Shown: positions 5,927 through 6,839 of the stretch, piece by piece
Layout of the letters: each line of letters begins with the position of its first letter
How positions within the stretch are numbered: position 1 is the first letter of the stretch
Assembly (NCBI GenBank): GCA_021801615.1
Contig: JAJYXS010000208.1
Span: forward strand, 1-6,839
Reading direction: 5' to 3'
Source of the DNA: Actinomycetes bacterium
GTDB lineage: Bacteria > Actinomycetota > Acidimicrobiia > Acidimicrobiales > RAAP-2
DNA length: 6,839 bases
The notes under the pieces: generated by a model
Database searches by the model: none
Told to the model about the DNA's origin: nothing
What the model saw: the letters and a program-made list of their open reading frames with translations, nothing else
Translations under genes and position numbers: made by a program

Positions 5927-6792
5927 CCGCCGATGGTAGCTGCGGACCGCTCGGCGGCGAGCACGCAGTTGCGCAGCAGCATCGCGCGCGTCATGGGACC
6001 GACGCCGCCGATGCGCGGGGTGATCCAACCCGCCACCTCGGCGACCGACTCCTCCACGTCGGAGAGGAGCCGACGCCCTTCGAACGAGGTCCCCACGCCC
6101 ACCACCGCCGCACCGGGCCTCACCATGCCGGGCGTGACCAGCCCGGCACGCCCCGCCGCCGCGACGACGACATGACCCGACCGCACGAGCCCCGCCAGGT
6201 CCTCGACGCCCGTGTGCACCACGGTGACGGCCGCGTTGCAGCCGGGCCTCTTCGAGGAGAGCAGCAGCGCGAGAGGCCGGCCGACGGTGAGCCCCCGGCC
6301 GATCACGACCACGTGGCGGCCTTCCACGGGGACTCCGTGGGCGGCGAGCAGCTCCACGACGCCGATCGGCGTGCAGGGCAGGACCTCCGGGCGGCCCGCG
6401 ACGAGGCGCCCGAGGTTCACTGGGTGGAGCCCGTCCGCGTCCTTCGCCGGGTCGACCGCGACGAGCACTTGCTCGGTGTCGAGGTGGGCGGGCAGCGGCA
6501 GCTGCACGATGTAGGCGTGCACCCGCGGATCCGCGTTCAGGCGCGCGACGACCGCCTCCACCTCCTGCTGCGACGCGTCGGCGGGGAGGTGCTCGTGGAC
6601 GCTCGAGATCCCCACTTCGGCGGAGTCCGCGATCTTCATCTCGACGTACCGGGCGCTCGCCGGGTCGTCACCCACGAGCACGGTCCCGAGCCCCGGGCGG
6701 ATCCCCCGGGCGAGGAGCCGCTCCACACGCCGGGCCACGTCGGCGCGGACCTGCGCCGCGACGCGCTCTCCGTCGAGGAGGCGCGCGGTCAA
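5923..6792 (-). CDS. folD: Bifunctional methylene-THF dehydrogenase / methenyl-THF cyclohydrolase
   Basis: Cytoplasmic folate enzyme: oxidises 5,10-methylene-THF to 5,10-methenyl-THF with NADP+ and hydrolyses that to 10-formyl-THF. Counting from the TTG at 6792 it has 289 residues, normal for FolD. The substrate and catalytic site is complete: Y49 and K53 in SARYVEMK, Q97 in VQLPLP, and D120 in KDADGLHPVN. The Rossmann cofactor loop is GRGLTVGRPLALLL (167-180) and the C-terminal signature is GGVGPMTRAMLL. All match the actinobacterial form. Start: TTG at 6792 overlaps the upstream purH stop as TTGA and yields MTARLLDGERVA, the typical FolD N-terminus. A second TTG at 6798 would add two residues. 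I see no good Shine-Dalgarno before either, consistent with translational coupling. Its own stop overlaps the metF start as GTGA. FolD supplies the 10-formyl-THF consumed by PurH. Confidence 0.95.
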   Translation of the reverse strand: MTARLLDGERVAAQVRADVARRVERLLARGIRPGLGTVLVGDDPASARYVEMKIADSAEVGISSVHEHLPADASQQEVEAVVARLNADPRVHAYIVQLPLPAHLDTEQVLVAVDPAKDADGLHPVNLGRLVAGRPEVLPCTPIGVVELLAAHGVPVEGRHVVVIGRGLTVGRPLALLLSSKRPGCNAAVTVVHTGVEDLAGLVRSGHVVVAAAGRAGLVTPGMVRPGAAVVGVGTSFEGRRLLSDVEESVAEVAGWITPRIGGVGPMTRAMLLRNCVLAAERSAATIGG

Positions 6793-6839
6793 TGCCAAAA
6801 GTGGCGTTCGCCGGTGAGCACCATCGCGACGCCCGCCGC
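6789..6839 (-). CDS. purH: PurH C-terminus (AICAR transformylase/IMP cyclohydrolase), partial
   Basis: Only the last 16 codons and the TGA stop (6791-6789) fall in the window; the gene continues beyond the right edge. They read AAGVAMVLTGERHFWH, matching the usual PurH ending G(I/V)AMV(F/L)TGxRHFxH. PurH performs the last two steps of IMP synthesis, formylating AICAR with 10-formyl-THF and closing the ring. Overlap with folD (TTGA) and the shared cofactor support the call. So short a fragment cannot show whether the rest of the gene is intact. Confidence 0.75.
   Translation of the reverse strand, partial: AAGVAMVLTGERHFWH

Noticed and set aside
4619..6175. 518-codon plus-strand open frame over icd, metF and folD
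   Set aside because: Antisense or out-of-frame reading of three identified genes; no motifs.
1..6839. Insertion sequence, phage, toxin-antitoxin, defence or secondary-metabolite locus
   Set aside because: All confident genes are core TCA and folate enzymes with uniform composition. There are no terminal inverted repeats, target duplications, transposase motifs, CRISPR spacing or tRNA-like sequence.

Overview
The window is high-GC DNA, densely coding, with strong G/C preference at third codon positions. Its closest recognisable protein types are actinobacterial: an SdhB resembling the Mycobacterium Sdh1 (Rv0247c-type) subunit, an actinobacterial-type malate dehydrogenase, and a monomeric NADP-isocitrate dehydrogenase. 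GTG and TTG starts with start/stop overlaps are common. An actinobacterium is likely. A lineage such as Acidimicrobiia is possible but is only an inference. I see no mobile element, CRISPR array, rRNA or tRNA; this is core metabolism.

Layout, left to right. (1) Plus strand: the iron-sulfur subunit of succinate dehydrogenase (sdhB, to 863), then a small SCP2-like sterol/lipid-carrier-fold protein starting on the sdhB stop codon (863-1306), then a 73-residue protein of unknown function (1359-1580). (2) A 106-bp convergent gap (1581-1686) holding strong GC hairpins that probably act as terminators. (3) Minus strand: malate dehydrogenase mdh (2685 down to 1687). (4) A 140-bp divergent intergenic region (2686-2825) that must carry the mdh and icd promoters. 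(5) Plus strand: monomeric isocitrate dehydrogenase icd (2826-5063). (6) Minus strand, converging on icd and overlapping its 3' end by 100 bp: a one-carbon operon transcribed purH (only the C-terminus is inside the window) - folD - metF, each start overlapping the previous stop.

Functionally there are two modules. SdhB, Mdh and Icd are three TCA-cycle enzymes: succinate to fumarate with electrons to quinone, malate to oxaloacetate, and isocitrate to 2-oxoglutarate with NADPH. PurH, FolD and MetF form a folate module. FolD interconverts 5,10-methylene- and 10-formyl-THF, PurH uses 10-formyl-THF for purine closure, and MetF diverts methylene-THF to 5-methyl-THF for methionine. FolD and Icd both exchange NADP(H).

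Nothing here is clearly a new system. The points most worth a second look are the icd/metF antisense coding overlap, the SCP2-like gene coupled to sdhB, the small unknown protein, substitutions in MetF FAD-site motifs, and the architecture of the mdh-icd promoter region.
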